Positions 44,743-55,339 of a stretch of DNA of 64,000 nt are shown piece after piece. The stretch is from Petaurus breviceps papuanus (lineage: Eukaryota > Chordata > Mammalia > Diprotodontia > Petauridae): NCBI GenBank assembly GCA_028583685.1, contig JAMXIF010000032.1, positions 2,934,135 to 2,998,134 on the forward strand, given 5' to 3'. Below the pieces are notes generated by a model, which made no database searches, was not told where the DNA came from, and worked only from the letters and a program-made list of their open reading frames with translations. A program made the position numbers and the translations under genes. Position 1 is the stretch's first letter. Every line of letters starts with the position of its first letter.

Positions 44743-44945
44743 AGCCAAGGGTTCTTAACTTGGAGTCCACAAAACCATAAGAAGTCTGTGGATAGGTTTC
44801 AGGGGATCCATGAATTTGAATGGGAAAAAATTACATCTTTACTTTTGTATAATTGGCTTCCTTTGTGATCCTATATATTTTATTTTGAATTTAAAAAAAT
44901 ATTCTGAGAAAACATCCATAGACTTCACCAATCAGTCTTTCTTTT
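44743..44945 (+). mobile_element. hAT-like non-autonomous DNA element, 5' part
   Basis: AAGGGTTCTTAACTTGGAGT, TTCAGGGGATCCATGAATTT, TATAATTGGCTTCCTTTGTG and TCCATAGACTTCACCAATCA match the family. The 3' end is missing here; a matching 3' end lies at 47255-47325. Confidence 0.6.
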
Positions 44946-45236
44946 CTTTTTTCCCTTTCCCTTCCTCCCTTCCTTCCTTCCTTCCCCTCTGTCGACATGT
45001 GGCATTACACCCTTACCTGTGGGTACTCTACCCAAGGGGAATGTAAATCTTAATCTCAGAAACTGGTTTTTGTTTTTCCTAACTCCAAATCACTCTGGCT
45101 CTCACTGATTGGTCAACAATGGGTCCCAAACCGAGCCCTACATGGTCAGAGTTTGGGTCTGATTGGCTCAGACTAATATAAATAGCAATGGTTTCTCTCT
45201 AGGCCAGAAACCCTGAGGATCTTTCCCTCTCAGATT

Positions 45237-45312
45237 TTTTTTGGGGGGTGGGGGTGGAGGAGAGGAACCAGGTTGGGGGTGCAGGGGTGGGGAGGTGGGG
45301 AGAGGAGGAACC
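45237..45312. repeat. G-rich tract with G-quadruplex potential
   Basis: Repeated GGGG/GGGGG runs separated by one to seven bases on the plus strand over about 75 bp. Confidence 0.8.
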
Positions 45313-45495
45313 AGGTAAAGAGGCCATTCTTTGCCTCATTTCTCACCTAGCCTAAATCACTGACTGGATATTGCCTCAGTCAAACTGAGACCTGTTAAAT
45401 ACCTTAGCTTTGGAAAGGCCAAGGTCCCCCACCATATCCTTGGCCATCTCTAGTTGTCCGGATCTATATCTGGCTACTGGACTCAAATGGTTCTG

Positions 45496-46148
45496 TGATG
45501 AGATACAGGCTCTGGGAACTCCCTTGAACTCTGATTGAATCTTCCCATTAGATGAGGCATTTGCCTGAGGCCATAAGCCTTTCACTGTGGTTTAGCCCAA
45601 ATCTCGGTTACTAGCCTGGCCCTCCTTTGTCCAGCAATTTCCCACCCTTGATACCCAAATCTGTTCCACCCTTGAACTGGCCTAGTCCACCATTGTCTGT
45701 CAGCTCCAGGTAGCCTCCGGCAACTTCCCACACTTAATCACTCTTTTACTGAAGTCTGACCTCACGGACTCCTCCTGAAGACCCTCCCCAAACTAATTAC
45801 TAGAATCTGACCTCATCTAACTCCTTCTGAAGACCTTCCCCAAACTCCTCCTCTAGACCACCCCTAGATTTCTCCTACAACCTTCTGTATATAAGACCCC
45901 ATTGCTTCCATGTGATGTAAGAGCACCATAGAATTTTCCAGCACAGACTTGCTGTGTCTAATACAAGCCCACTTGTCCAATGTAAGCCTCACAGATACCG
46001 AGGTTCCTTAAGAGTCTACCCAATACAGTGAACTTTTAATAAACTTTGCTTTTCTTTGGCTGAGAGAAGACTTGAGTCGAATTCATTTGACAGGACCCGG
46101 CGTGTTGGTATTTTGGGGTCTCATGCACCCCTAGCCTAAACCTCATCA
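45496..46148 (+). mobile_element. Solo LTR, TGATGAG family, copy 4, 4-bp TSD
   Basis: Perfect inverted ends TGATGAG and CTCATCA are flanked by TCTG on both sides (45492-45495, 46149-46152). TGTATATAAGACCCCATTGC and TTTTAATAAACTTTGC motifs are shared with the other copies. A segment near 45750-45790 looks partly duplicated (CTGACCTCA...CTCC...GAAGACC). Confidence 0.88.
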
Positions 46149-46271
46149 TCTGGAGGAGAAAGTGAAGCTGGTGACTCTGCACAGTTCTCTCTCACTTAAA
46201 TCCAATTCACTTGCATATCATGGCATCACCTCTCTGATATCATGGTCCTCTTTGAGGACAAAGAGCAGCAG

Positions 46272-46525
46272 TTAACAAGGATTTATTAATTTCTTACTAT
46301 GTGCCTGGCACTGTGCTGTGTTGGGACAAGTAAAAAAAAAAAAAGAAATATATATATATATATATATATACACACCATCTATGTCCCAAGGAAGGAGGAA
46401 GTTTACATTGTAATGGAGAGGACAACACATAAAAGAGAGCTGAAAAGTGTGGGGTGAAGGGTGGAGAAGTTCAGAAGAGTGCAGCCTGGGGAAAACAGAG
46501 TTGGCTGCCTTGTGTACACTCAGCA
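46272..46525 (-). mobile_element. L2 3' region, inverted, with (TA)n
   Basis: TTCTTACTATGTGCCTGGCA and TTTACATTGTAATGGAGAGG are in inverted L2 order. An A-run and (TA)n sit at 46331-46370. Confidence 0.65.
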
Positions 46526-46551
46526 AGTAGATGTACTAGGAGAAGCCATTG

Positions 46552-47108
46552 TTGTGGGGAGCCAAAGAGGCCTGATTCAGGACTCAGACAAGGTGCTCTA
46601 TAGCAGGCCCTTCCAGAAGGCTTTTTGTTAAGCTTGCTCCTTGGATCTTTTGATATGGGTTACATTTAAAAAGGCTGTTGTTGGAGTTCTGAGACCAACA
46701 GGCTCTACCCCAAGACTTCAGTTGTTCAAAGTCAAAATATTTGATTCTTAGGTGGTGGGCTCCTATGCAAACATCAGCTTTGGCTTCGGCCTTGAAGCCT
46801 GCTCTCAGAGCATCCTTTGTAATGTGACTACATATGAAAGGAGTTAACTGACTTTTCCTAAGACTTTTTGGCACCTAGATAACAAAGCCTTAGCAATTCA
46901 TCTATGCTGTGTTACTTCCAGGATATAACAGACTAAGGTAATGATAAGAAACTTGAGTCCTATTCCTTTGTCTCATTTGCTCTATAAAAGCTTGTCCTAA
47001 GAATCCATAAATGGAGTTCATGGTTCTTCCTTCAACTACCCACATGGTCTGGTCATTTCTTATTCACATCCCCGATCATGCTTAGTGCTGGACACTAAGC
47101 AACCCATG
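46552..47108 (+). mobile_element. Candidate LTR
   Basis: It starts near TGTTGTGGGGAGCCAAAGAG. A TATA-like CTCTATAAAAGCTTGTCCTA precedes CCATAAATGGAGTTCATGGT, and it ends near CACTAAGCAACCCA directly before TGGCACCGTGTGATCAG, where a primer-binding site would start. The layout resembles an LTR. No second copy is present here, so the limits are provisional. Confidence 0.45.
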
Positions 47109-47208
47109 GCACCGTGTGATCAGAGGAACAGGCCCCAGGGGCAGAGGGTAAGTCTTAGATGTGAATTTCATGGCTGAAGTGATCTTACAGAATGAAGAGG
47201 TTACTAAG

Positions 47209-47246
47209 ACATGGTGAAGAATTCCTGACATGGTGAAGAATTCCTG
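47209..47246. repeat. Perfect 19-bp tandem duplication
   Basis: GACATGGTGAAGAATTCCT occurs twice, head to tail. Confidence 0.9.
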
Positions 47247-47254
47247 AGGAGGGA

Positions 47255-47325
47255 ATCATCCTGGAGGGAAATTCACCAAACTCCCCAAAGGGTCCATGAC
47301 ACAAGAAAGGTGAAGAATTGTTCAT
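47255..47325 (+). mobile_element. hAT-like DNA element, 3' end
   Basis: AAATTCACCAAACTCCCCAA and GGGTCCATGACACAAGAAAG, then GTGAAGAATTG, match the family 3' end missing from 44743-44945. Confidence 0.55.
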
Positions 47326-47329
47326 CTAA

Positions 47330-48588
47330 GCCATTCTTCCATTTAGCTACAGCTTACTTCTTTTTTCTGGTTTTATTTGAATTGTTATAGTAGCTGACCC
47401 TGAGGAGATCTTTCTCCCCCACCCCATTTCTAGTGACTACATGGAAGCTTTGGTGGCAGGCAGGCTTCTTAGGATGCATGACATTGTTGGGGTGAGGGCC
47501 CATATTGACTGGTGAGTCATAACTCTAGATATCCTGAAGGGGCAGCAACTATCCCTCTTCTAGCCCTTTCTTTTTGCCTGTGAAGCATATGGATGGTTTT
47601 CTGAGCTGTCCATGGACACCTCCTACCCCTACCCTCAACCACATCTACTCCTTCTGTGCTCTCTGGAGGGTATACCTAACGTAGCAGTGGGCACATAGCA
47701 AGTATATTTACTAGAATGCCAAGTAGCGATTCCTTCAATTTGTTAATGCCTTGTTGAAAAGACCCGGCAATGTGTGTTTGCTATATCCACATAGGAGTCA
47801 CAAGAGGCTAGATGTGCTTGGCTAGAAAGTGAATTTCCCAGATCGTAGTATTCCTTCTAGACCTTTCCTCCAGTGGATTCAGAATAGGTTATCTTGGTAG
47901 CTGGGTAAAATGGGCCAATATCCCATGGTTCTAAATGAGACTTTCCAAATAAGTCCTAGGGGTAGGAGGGAAGAATAGGAAGAGAAAAAAAATAAGAGGG
48001 TGGGAGAAGAAAAGAGGAGGAAGACAACGAGGCTCACTCATCTTTTCTTAAGGAACATACTTCAATTTTTAGAACCACAGCTGATTTTCATAAAATCCAA
48101 TGCCAGATACACTGAATCCTATAAAACAATCACCTCTGGCTGATGGAATAGAATATGGCACATTTTCAAGAATAAATGAGACAAAATATTCCAATTACAG
48201 ACTCATCTTCCTTCTCTCTGTCCTGAGCCAAATGTTTGTCTCAATCATTCAGCTAAAAATTACCCTAGTGGCAGTGAACCACAACAGAGACCAGAGTAGA
48301 GTGGCTTGTGTTAGGAAGAACTCTTTTATCTTATTTCTCATGCAGAGTTTGCAAGAAAAGATGAAACTTGGATACTCATTCTCTTGATAGCAGAACCTGC
48401 ATTAGCAATGGGTAGAGGAGAGGGTCTCTCGAGGGTATTTTATGCTGTTCACCTTGTTCATTAAGGATTGAGTGTGCCGTATCTGTTACAAAATAGAGTT
48501 CTCTTTTACAGCATGGCTTCCTTCATATACTGTTGGCTGCAATTTTGAGGGCTCCATTCAGGTAACAGAGATAAGTTGAAAATGATGG
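47330..48588. other. Unassigned, repeat-poor DNA
   Basis: No repeat or exon is recognised. A purine-rich tract lies at 47975-48030. The 95-codon frame at 48100-48387 has no homology that I know. Confidence 0.45.
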
Positions 48589-48880
48589 ATAATAATAACA
48601 ACAGTGATAATAAGAGCTAGCATTTAGGAGGCACTTTACAGTTTGCAAAGCACTTTACCTGTATTAGGCTCATTTGATCCTCACAATAACCCAGTAAGGT
48701 GAGTGCTGTTACTCCCTGTATTTGGAGATATTTCTTCCTCTCACTTACAGAAAAGGAAACTGAGACTGAGAAGATAAGTGACTTGTCAGAGATCATAAAA
48801 GCTAGTAAGTATCTGAAGGAAAATCTGAATTCAGGTCTTCCTGACTCCTAACCCAATACTTTATTCACTTTACTTCTTAG
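48589..48880 (+). mobile_element. THER/MIR CORE-SINE, full length
   Basis: AGAGCTAGCATTTAGGAGGC, TTTGATCCTCACAATAACCC, GAAAAGGAAACTGAGACTGA and AATTCAGGTCTTCCTGACTC in order. Confidence 0.8.
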
Positions 48881-48889
48881 GTGACTTAA

Positions 48890-49065
48890 GGAAATATGGG
48901 CCTGAGAGTTGGGAGTTAGGAAATAAGGGTTCTAATTCAATGTTGATTCTAATCAGACTGATGACCTTAGGCAAATCATACCTTTTGTTCCTCAACTTCC
49001 TGGTCTTTGAATAAGGAAATATAGTGATCTGTCAATTTTGTACTTAAGGGCTCTATAATAGGGAG
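48890..49065 (+). mobile_element. MIR SINE, diverged
   Basis: GGGAGTTAGGAAATAAGGGT, GATGACCTTAGGCAAATCAT and CCTGGTCTTTGAATAAGGAA. Confidence 0.5.
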
Positions 49066-49107
49066 AACCCAGGAATAGTTCTAAGGTACATTTAAAAAAT
49101 GTACCTA

Positions 49108-49368
49108 AATGCAGTTAGTTGGTAAAATGAATATAGTGCCAGGTCTGAAGTCTGGAAGAACTGAGTTCAAATCCAGCCTTGGATTTGACCCTGTGTGACC
49201 CTGGATAAGTCATTTAACCCTATTTGCCTCAGTTTCCTCATATGCAAAATAAGCTGGAGAAGGAAATGGCAAATCACTCTACTATCTTTGCTAAGAAAAC
49301 CCCAAACTGGGTCAACAAAGAGTCAGACATGGCTAAAAAGACTAAACAACAAATAATAAAAAATTTTT
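49108..49368 (+). mobile_element. Mar1-type CORE-SINE
   Basis: ATGCAGTTAGTTGGTAAAAT, CCTGGATAAGTCATTTAACC, AGCTGGAGAAGGAAATGGCA and GACTAAACAACAAATAAT. Confidence 0.85.
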
Positions 49369-50002
49369 TAAAAGTAAACAATTAGTACAAAGGGCTGAAA
49401 ACCTGGAGCTTCAGCTAGGGGAAGAGGGTCCTAATAGAAGACAATCTCTGACTTATGGCCTACACATACCTTATATACACACTTTCCTGTTCTGATGACC
49501 AAATGAGAAAAGTAGATGAGAAAGAAGTGTGCACAATTACAAGTTAAAAATCATATGTAGAGTGCTATTACATGTAGCTGAATAATCATCTGCATGTGCA
49601 TACAGAAACTATGTGGCCTATGCCTAAGAAATTCTGAAGTTAAAACATTTTCCTTTCTCCTATTCTTTGTCATTGACTCAGAGCCTCTGTCTTAAGAGTG
49701 TCCTACTAATCCATACCCTTCCCATCTCTTTCTGTATGGGTAGTAAGACAAGAAATGCTTATTCATTCATTCAATAAGCAGTTATCTGAAAGTTTCCTGC
49801 TTGTTCACAGGGATCCTGAAAGCTAGGCAGGTTAATGGTTTGCCTTAGGTCATCTAGCTAGTAAATATTAGAGGGAGGATTTTGACTCTTGTGAGCTGAG
49901 TCTACTGCCGTATGTTGCTGCCTGCTATTGTTCAGTCCTATTCTGGATACTGGAGGGAGATAGAGAGACATATCAAATGTATCTCTCAACCATGACTGGT
50001 TT
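49369..50002. other. Unassigned DNA
   Basis: A CORE-SINE scrap (TTTGCCTTAGGTCATCTAGC) lies near 49840-49870. Nothing else is recognised. Confidence 0.4.
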
Positions 50003-50015
50003 AAAAGTGCAGTTG

Positions 50016-50173
50016 TGGGGGGTGGCTAGATGGCGCAGTGAGTAGAGCACCAGCCCTGAAGTCAGGAGGACCTGAGTTCAAATCTGGTCTCAGATACTTA
50101 ACACTTACTAGCCATGTGACCTTGGGCAAGTCACTTAACTCCAACTGCCATCCAAAAAGCAAAAAAAAAAAAA
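50016..50173 (+). mobile_element. WSINE1-type SINE with 13-bp TSD
   Basis: GGGGGGTGGCTAGATGGCGC to a long A tail. AAAAGTGCAGTTG is identical at 50003-50015 and 50174-50186. The TSD and tail are well preserved. Confidence 0.92.
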
Positions 50174-50429
50174 AAAAGTGCAGTTGGGGAGGAAAGAATA
50201 AAATACAATTTTTTTCTTTTGATTCAGAGTTACATACTACATGCAGATCTTTGCCACATATTTGGCATTTCCTCAATGCAGATTACTACCCTCTTTCCCA
50301 CTGGTTCAATCCTATGTATTATTTATCCATGTTTTGCCATACCAAATTCAATGGAGGTTTTCCAATTATGTTTAAAGATTAAAACAATGCAAAGTCATTA
50401 ATGATTAAATACCGACTGGTACAGTTGTT

Positions 50430-50605
50430 TTTTGTCCTTTCCTGAAGACCAATGACAGCATGAGGGTGATATCTTGATTTGAATGTGAACTGGATTTAAG
50501 TGAGGCAAAGCTGCACAAAGTTGTCAGCCTCACCCCTCCAGAGTCATCTAAGTCCAGTAGCAACACAAAAGTAAAGACAACTGGCAACTGCCTGGGACAC
50601 AGTGA
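50430..50605 (-). mobile_element. RTE-tailed element, 5'-truncated, inverted
   Basis: The complement reads CTACTGGACTTAGATGACTC, GGAGGGGTGAGGCTGACAAC and GGTCTTCAGGAAAGGACAAA, the same family as 44990-46275. Confidence 0.6.
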
Positions 50606-50790
50606 ATGGGAATGGTACAGCGCTCTGAATTCTTTGTGGATTTGAGGTCCAAATCTTAGCTCTGCTACTTGCAAACTGTGTGAATCTGGATTAGTTACTT
50701 AACCTCTTTGGGTCACAGTTTCCTTCTATAAAATTAGCAGACAGGACTTCTGAAGTCTCTTATAGCTCTAATCTGTAGTGGTAGTTGAGG
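50606..50790 (+). mobile_element. MIR SINE
   Basis: AATGGTACAGCGCTCTGAAT, TTGCAAACTGTGTGAATCTG and GTTTCCTTCTATAAAATTAG. Confidence 0.65.
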
Positions 50791-51195
50791 ATGATGGGTT
50801 ACTATGACCAAAGAACACATGATCAAGTGGTCACTCTACTGATGACAGGGGTCTCTGCACTTTATCATGTGATTTGTGCTATTATCTTTCCATAACTCTT
50901 CCAGTATGCTAGACATCCTACTCTGGCTTTTCCGATATTTCTCGGTTGTCATTCTAACACTTAAGCTGACCTATTATTCCTCACTCTTACTGTATTACCT
51001 GCCCACCTCTTCTCTCTCCCTCTTATCTCGTACAGGTTATTATGAATGATGTACTGTTGTCAACTTCCAACTCTTATACAGTTTCCCATTTACCATTTGG
51101 TTTGCTTGAAATTTTAATTCTTCTGAGATTGCTACTGCATGGTTTGTGGCCATATAGCAGTACCAGGAAAATACCAGTGTTAAAAAAGAGATTTT
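50791..51195. other. Unassigned DNA
   Basis: Nothing recognised. Confidence 0.4.
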
Positions 51196-51196
51196 G

Positions 51197-51345
51197 GGGG
51201 GTGACGAGGTGGTACTGAATAGAGCACTGATACTGGAGTCAGGAGAACCTGAGTTCAAATCCAACTTCAGCCATTTAACACTTACTAGCCATGTGAGCTT
51301 GGGCAAGTCACTTAACCTCAATTGCCCAGGCAAAAAAAAAAAAGA
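51197..51345 (+). mobile_element. WSINE1-type SINE
   Basis: GGGGGGTGACGAGGTGGTAC to an A tail after CAATTGCC. AAAGAGATTTT before it and AAAGACAGATTTT after it look like a diverged TSD. Confidence 0.82.
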
Positions 51346-52080
51346 CAGATTTTTTTGCCTCAGGAAGTGAGTTTGTGCAAAAAGGGAGAGCAAGAGAAGA
51401 CAGGAAGGACTACAGGAACTGAGGAGATGAATCCACAAGACAGAAATGATTATGAATAAAGAGATGAAGGCGAGATGGATTTTCAAGTGGAATGAAAGTG
51501 CTGTGCCCACAAGGACCTGTTCACACTACTCCTCAATAGGCCAGTTTGGCCAGGAATCAGTTGGAAGTTCACATTAATGGCAAGATGTTGACTGGAAAAG
51601 CCACAGCTTTCAGGAATTTTAGATTTCATCTGATCCTGAGTCCTACACTGTTTCAAGAGAAATACATCAATGTTCCTGAGTCCTTCGTCTGGCTATCGAC
51701 CACACTGGATGAGTAAGTTTGGCCATCTGGGAACTGGGGTGTTGGTTTACACTCCCTTGCCCCATAGGAGGAGGGAGTGTGTGTGTGGGGGGGAACTAAA
51801 CAAACTACAATGTGTCTTTCCTAGAAGAACATGAAGAGGTTTAAGTGCTGTCTGGGAACGGTTTAGGCCTAAGAGAGAGAGAGTAGAGAGGTACACCCAA
51901 GCAGTCACTATTTTATTATGCATTGTATCTTTTTAAATTAACTCTATGCCAAATAAAAACACCATTTGAGTTACACATGTTTGTCTCCTTCTTAGGGGAC
52001 TTAGTGTCACCTGAAGCACACATAATAACTTAAGCTCACAAAAATGTCATAAAAATTTAGAAGGAATTAAAGGACCATAC
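51346..52080. other. Unassigned DNA
   Basis: A short GT/G-rich run lies at 51777-51792. No element or exon is recognised. The 156-codon minus-strand frame at 51040-51510 runs through the SINE and is not a gene. Confidence 0.4.
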
Positions 52081-52082
52081 AA

Positions 52083-52540
52083 ACACAGATTTAGAGAGGG
52101 AAGGGATCTTAAGGGTAGTCCACTGTTGTTGAACTCAAATAGACCTCAAACAGAGGTCATTTAATCAAACATAAGAATCCCTGCAGGCCACATATTAATT
52201 TTAAAATGTAATATTATCAGTGTTTAATTGTATTTTTACTTATTTTGTTAAACATTTCCTAATTACATTTTAATCTAGTTTGAGCTGTACTTTGTAGGCT
52301 GCATATATCCTGTGGGCCTTGTGATGGACACTTCTGATTTAAATTCTCATTTGATAGCTAAGGAAACCCAGGTCCAGAACGGCTGAGGGACCTACTGAAT
52401 CAATTCTTTGCCAAGTAAACACTGTGCCAAGACATTGCCATGTCTTACAGGTAATATGTCAGGTGTGGGATTTGAATCCAGATCCTTTATTAATCCAGTG
52501 CTCTTTTTACTATAGCATTTTAGAGATCTTTAAATATTTG
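52083..52540 (+). mobile_element. CORE-SINE split by a hAT-like element
   Basis: The CORE-SINE begins CACAGATTTAGAGAGGGAAG and resumes after 52345 with TAAATTCTCATTTGATAGCT and GATTTGAATCCAGATCC. The insert (about 52125-52344) has GTTGTTGAACTCAAATAGAC, TTGTTAAACATTTCCTAATT and GTGGGCCTTGTGATGGACAC, a known therian DNA-element type. Confidence 0.6.
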
Positions 52541-52557
52541 AAAGTGCTGTCACACAG

Positions 52558-52866
52558 AAAGGCAGCTAGGTGGCACAGCGGATAGAGTGCTGGACCTGGA
52601 GTCAGGAACATTTTTCTTCCTGAGTTCCAATCTGGCCTCAGATACTTACTAGCTGTGTGACTCTAGGAAATCACTCAAGCCTGATTGCCTCAATTTCCTC
52701 ATCTATAAAATGAGTGGGAGAAGTAAGTGACAAACTATTCCATTATCTTTGAAAACAAAACCCAAATGACAAAATGAGCTGGAGAAGGAAATGGCAAACC
52801 ACTCCAGTATTTCTGCCAAGAAAATCTCAAATTGAGTCACAGAGTCAGACATGACTGAAATGACCC
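52558..52866 (+). mobile_element. Mar1-type CORE-SINE with duplicated tail module
   Basis: The usual head and core are followed by two successive tail modules: AAAATGAGTGGGAGAAGTAA...CATTATCTTTG, then AAAATGAGCTGGAGAAGGAA...GACATGACTGAAATGAC. Confidence 0.85.
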
Positions 52867-52949
52867 ATAGAAGAGGGATTAGATTCATAGGTGTCCATTT
52901 CCATTATTCAAAGGCAACCAGTCATTTAAATAGGTGGATTAGGGCTGTT

Positions 52950-53425
52950 ATAATTGCTCATGATGTTTTTTCATCTTTATTCTCCTAATTTGGTATTGAT
53001 CGTAACTTACACAACTTTATCAGTAACTAGTCATTTGCTGTCTTTTAAAGTACAGCAAAATTATATATTTTTAAGATATCCTCTAATGAGGCTCATGAAT
53101 CCTTCATTTCTGGATCTTGAATTGTGTTTTCCAATAATTTTCTCAACCCTCCTCTCTGCTCACCTTCACTTTGAAGTCATTGAGTGTTAAAATATATATA
53201 GTGACTTCGCTTGGAGGATCTTTTCAGGTTTTTCATAGGATTTCTCTGTTTCATTTGCAACAAATAAAGCATAGGATGCAATTTTCTTCACGTTTGATTC
53301 TATCTAGGAACAAATCATTATTGTTATTGATGTGTAATTTATGTCCAATAAGCAATGAATTTACTCTTTTGGAGGAATTAAACCATAGGCATTCTCACTA
53401 TAAGGGAAAAAATTTGTAGTTGGAT
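52950..53425 (-). mobile_element. RTE-type LINE endonuclease remnant, inverted
   Basis: The complement includes AAAATTGCATCCTATGCTTT and CCTGAAAAGATCCTCCAAGC, then a degraded LNDFKVKV in place of GDFNAKIG. It is collinear with the remnant at 43900-44735 but more decayed. Confidence 0.5.
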
Positions 53426-53579
53426 TGAAAGACACATCATAGGTTCTTCAAGGAAAGGCAAATAAAGAAGTTGGTGGAGCTGATTTCATGGTGTACTCAG
53501 AGGCAGCGAGAAACATTATTTTAAGGAAGCTTCGGCCATTTATCTTACCTTAAAGTGATCACAGTAGCATTATAGATTT

Positions 53580-53768
53580 ACATATGGATATGATCTTAGA
53601 GGTCATCCAGTCAAGTTCTTCATTTTACAGATGTAGAAACTGAGGACCAGAAAGGCTAAGTGACTTGCCCAAGGTCACATAATTAAGAAATGTCTGAGGT
53701 GGGATTTAACCCAGAGTTCCTTGACTTCAAGTCCATACCTCTATTCCCTGTACCACACTACCTCTAAA
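53580..53768 (+). mobile_element. THER-type CORE-SINE
   Basis: GATCTTAGAGGTCATCCAGT, TTTTACAGATGTAGAAACTG, TGACTTGCCCAAGGTCACAT and CCTGTACCACACTACCTC. Confidence 0.82.
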
Positions 53769-53934
53769 TGGTGAACACTGTGAAGATAATTATAGCTTAT
53801 GTGCTACCAATTAGCACACTGAACAGAGGACTCATTAAAATCTTCAGGTATATTAGAATTCGGAGACTAGGTTCTAGTGTCAGTTCTTTCTTTAACTAGT
53901 TCTATGCACTTGGAGATTGGGGGGAGGGGGAATC

Positions 53935-54105
53935 GTAGAATTCATAGATCCAGAGTTGGAAGAGACCTAAGAGGTCACCTAGTTCGACCCATTCATTTTA
54001 TAGATCACGTCCACATTCTGGACCTTTGTTTCCTCATCTATCAAATGATGAAGCTGCACTAGGTGGCATCTTGATCCTCTCCAGTTCTAATATTTTATAG
54101 TTCTC
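53935..54105 (+). mobile_element. CORE-SINE/MIR composite fragment
   Basis: AATTCATAGATCCAGAGTTG and AAGAGGTCACCTAGTTCGAC, then a MIR-like TTTCCTCATCTATCAAATGA. Confidence 0.55.
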
Positions 54106-55339
54106 TCATCTACAATGCTTGTTCATCATCCATTTCTACTTATCCTAGAGCTAACATAAGATTTCCCTCCTTCTGGAACAAACCATAGGGAAGCTAAACC
54201 TGATACCTCATTTTATGTAGAAACTGCCATACAGTTCTAGGTCCCCACAAATGTATGGTACAGGCACGGCCTTCTAGTAAGGAGCTGTTTTTTTCAAATG
54301 AGCACTAAATCCAAATAGCTAGGGGAAAGAAATACCAATTGCTTGTAGAGATACTCCAATTCCCCTTTGGCAGAAGGGCATCTCTCTAAGGCCAGTGTCA
54401 CATACTTTTGGAAAGATGGGAGGAAATTTAGCAGGGAAGGGAAACCAGAGTTAATTTCTTGATGCAGTTCTATCTACTTCCCAACACCATTAGATGGGAA
54501 ATAATGAATTCCAGGTGGTTGCTGGTTTCCTCTTATTAACAGACAACACTCAAACTCCCCAGACTGACTCCAGCAAGGAAAGGGGAGAAAAGAACTTTCA
54601 TAGCATAGATATATAGCTTACTCTTTCCTGCTATGCTATAAATCACACTACAGTGAGCATCATTAAACATTCATGATCCTCATACTGTACATATCTATTT
54701 GGGACATCTGCAATTAACCAACTTTTTTGCTCTTAACCAGGCCATACCAACTGAAAGATTGGTAGGTACTTGTGGGCCTTCTCTTAGAAAGCTTGGTTTC
54801 CTTCCACATTCGTGCTTGCAGGAGAATGAATATAATGGAGTAGAATTGCTGAGAGACTAATTTTAAAATGATGGTTGCAGGCAATTGAGCATAGAACTAA
54901 ACCTCTACAAGGCCACTGATTTTATTCTCACAAGGATGAAGATCATTTCATAGTCTAACATCCCAAACCTGTGATGCTATTTTAGTCTATTTTGTACTTT
55001 CTCGATTAAGGTCCTACTCTGATATTTGATGTCAAACCATGCCCATGCGTTTTCAAAGGTGATGACATTGGAACATAAGTCCTGGTAGGTTCTAGCAAGC
55101 TAGAATGCCTTCAGTGGCCTCCCTGATCTTCCCCAGATAATGTGTTCATCTCGTTATGTCTAGTCTAGCTAAATTTAATAATATTTATTGCCAGGAGTTT
55201 GGCCAACAGGCGATTGATAATTCAAGAAGCCAGGCCTTCATTAGTATGAGTATTTCTACCACCAATGTAGATCGTCACCCCTTCATTCCTCAGTTGACAT
55301 GAGTTTCCATGGCTGAAAAAATTAAAGTGTATATTCACT
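54106..55339. other. Unassigned, repeat-free DNA
   Basis: About 1.2 kb without a recognised repeat, exon or RNA gene. Composition is moderately AT-rich. Confidence 0.45.

Larger units (their letters stand above)
44990..46275 (+). mobile_element. Promoter-bearing, RTE-tailed element split by an LTR
   Basis: The left part (44990-45495) holds CCAAT-type CACTGATTGGTCAACAATGG and CTGATTGGCTCAGACTAATA followed by TATAAATAGC. It then reads CTGTTAAATACCTTAGCTTT and CTATATCTGGCTACTGGACT. After the LTR it resumes TCTGGAGGAGAAAGTGAAGC and ends ATCATGGTCCTCTTTGAGGA, a tail like the RTE 3' end at 14872. Shared tails suggest mobilisation by RTE. The class is unsettled. No coding region is seen. Confidence 0.5.

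Noticed and set aside
51040-51510. 156-codon minus-strand ORF
   Set aside because: It reads through an inverted WSINE-type SINE, giving the recurrent LSDLPKVTWLVSVK peptide seen antisense to other SINEs.
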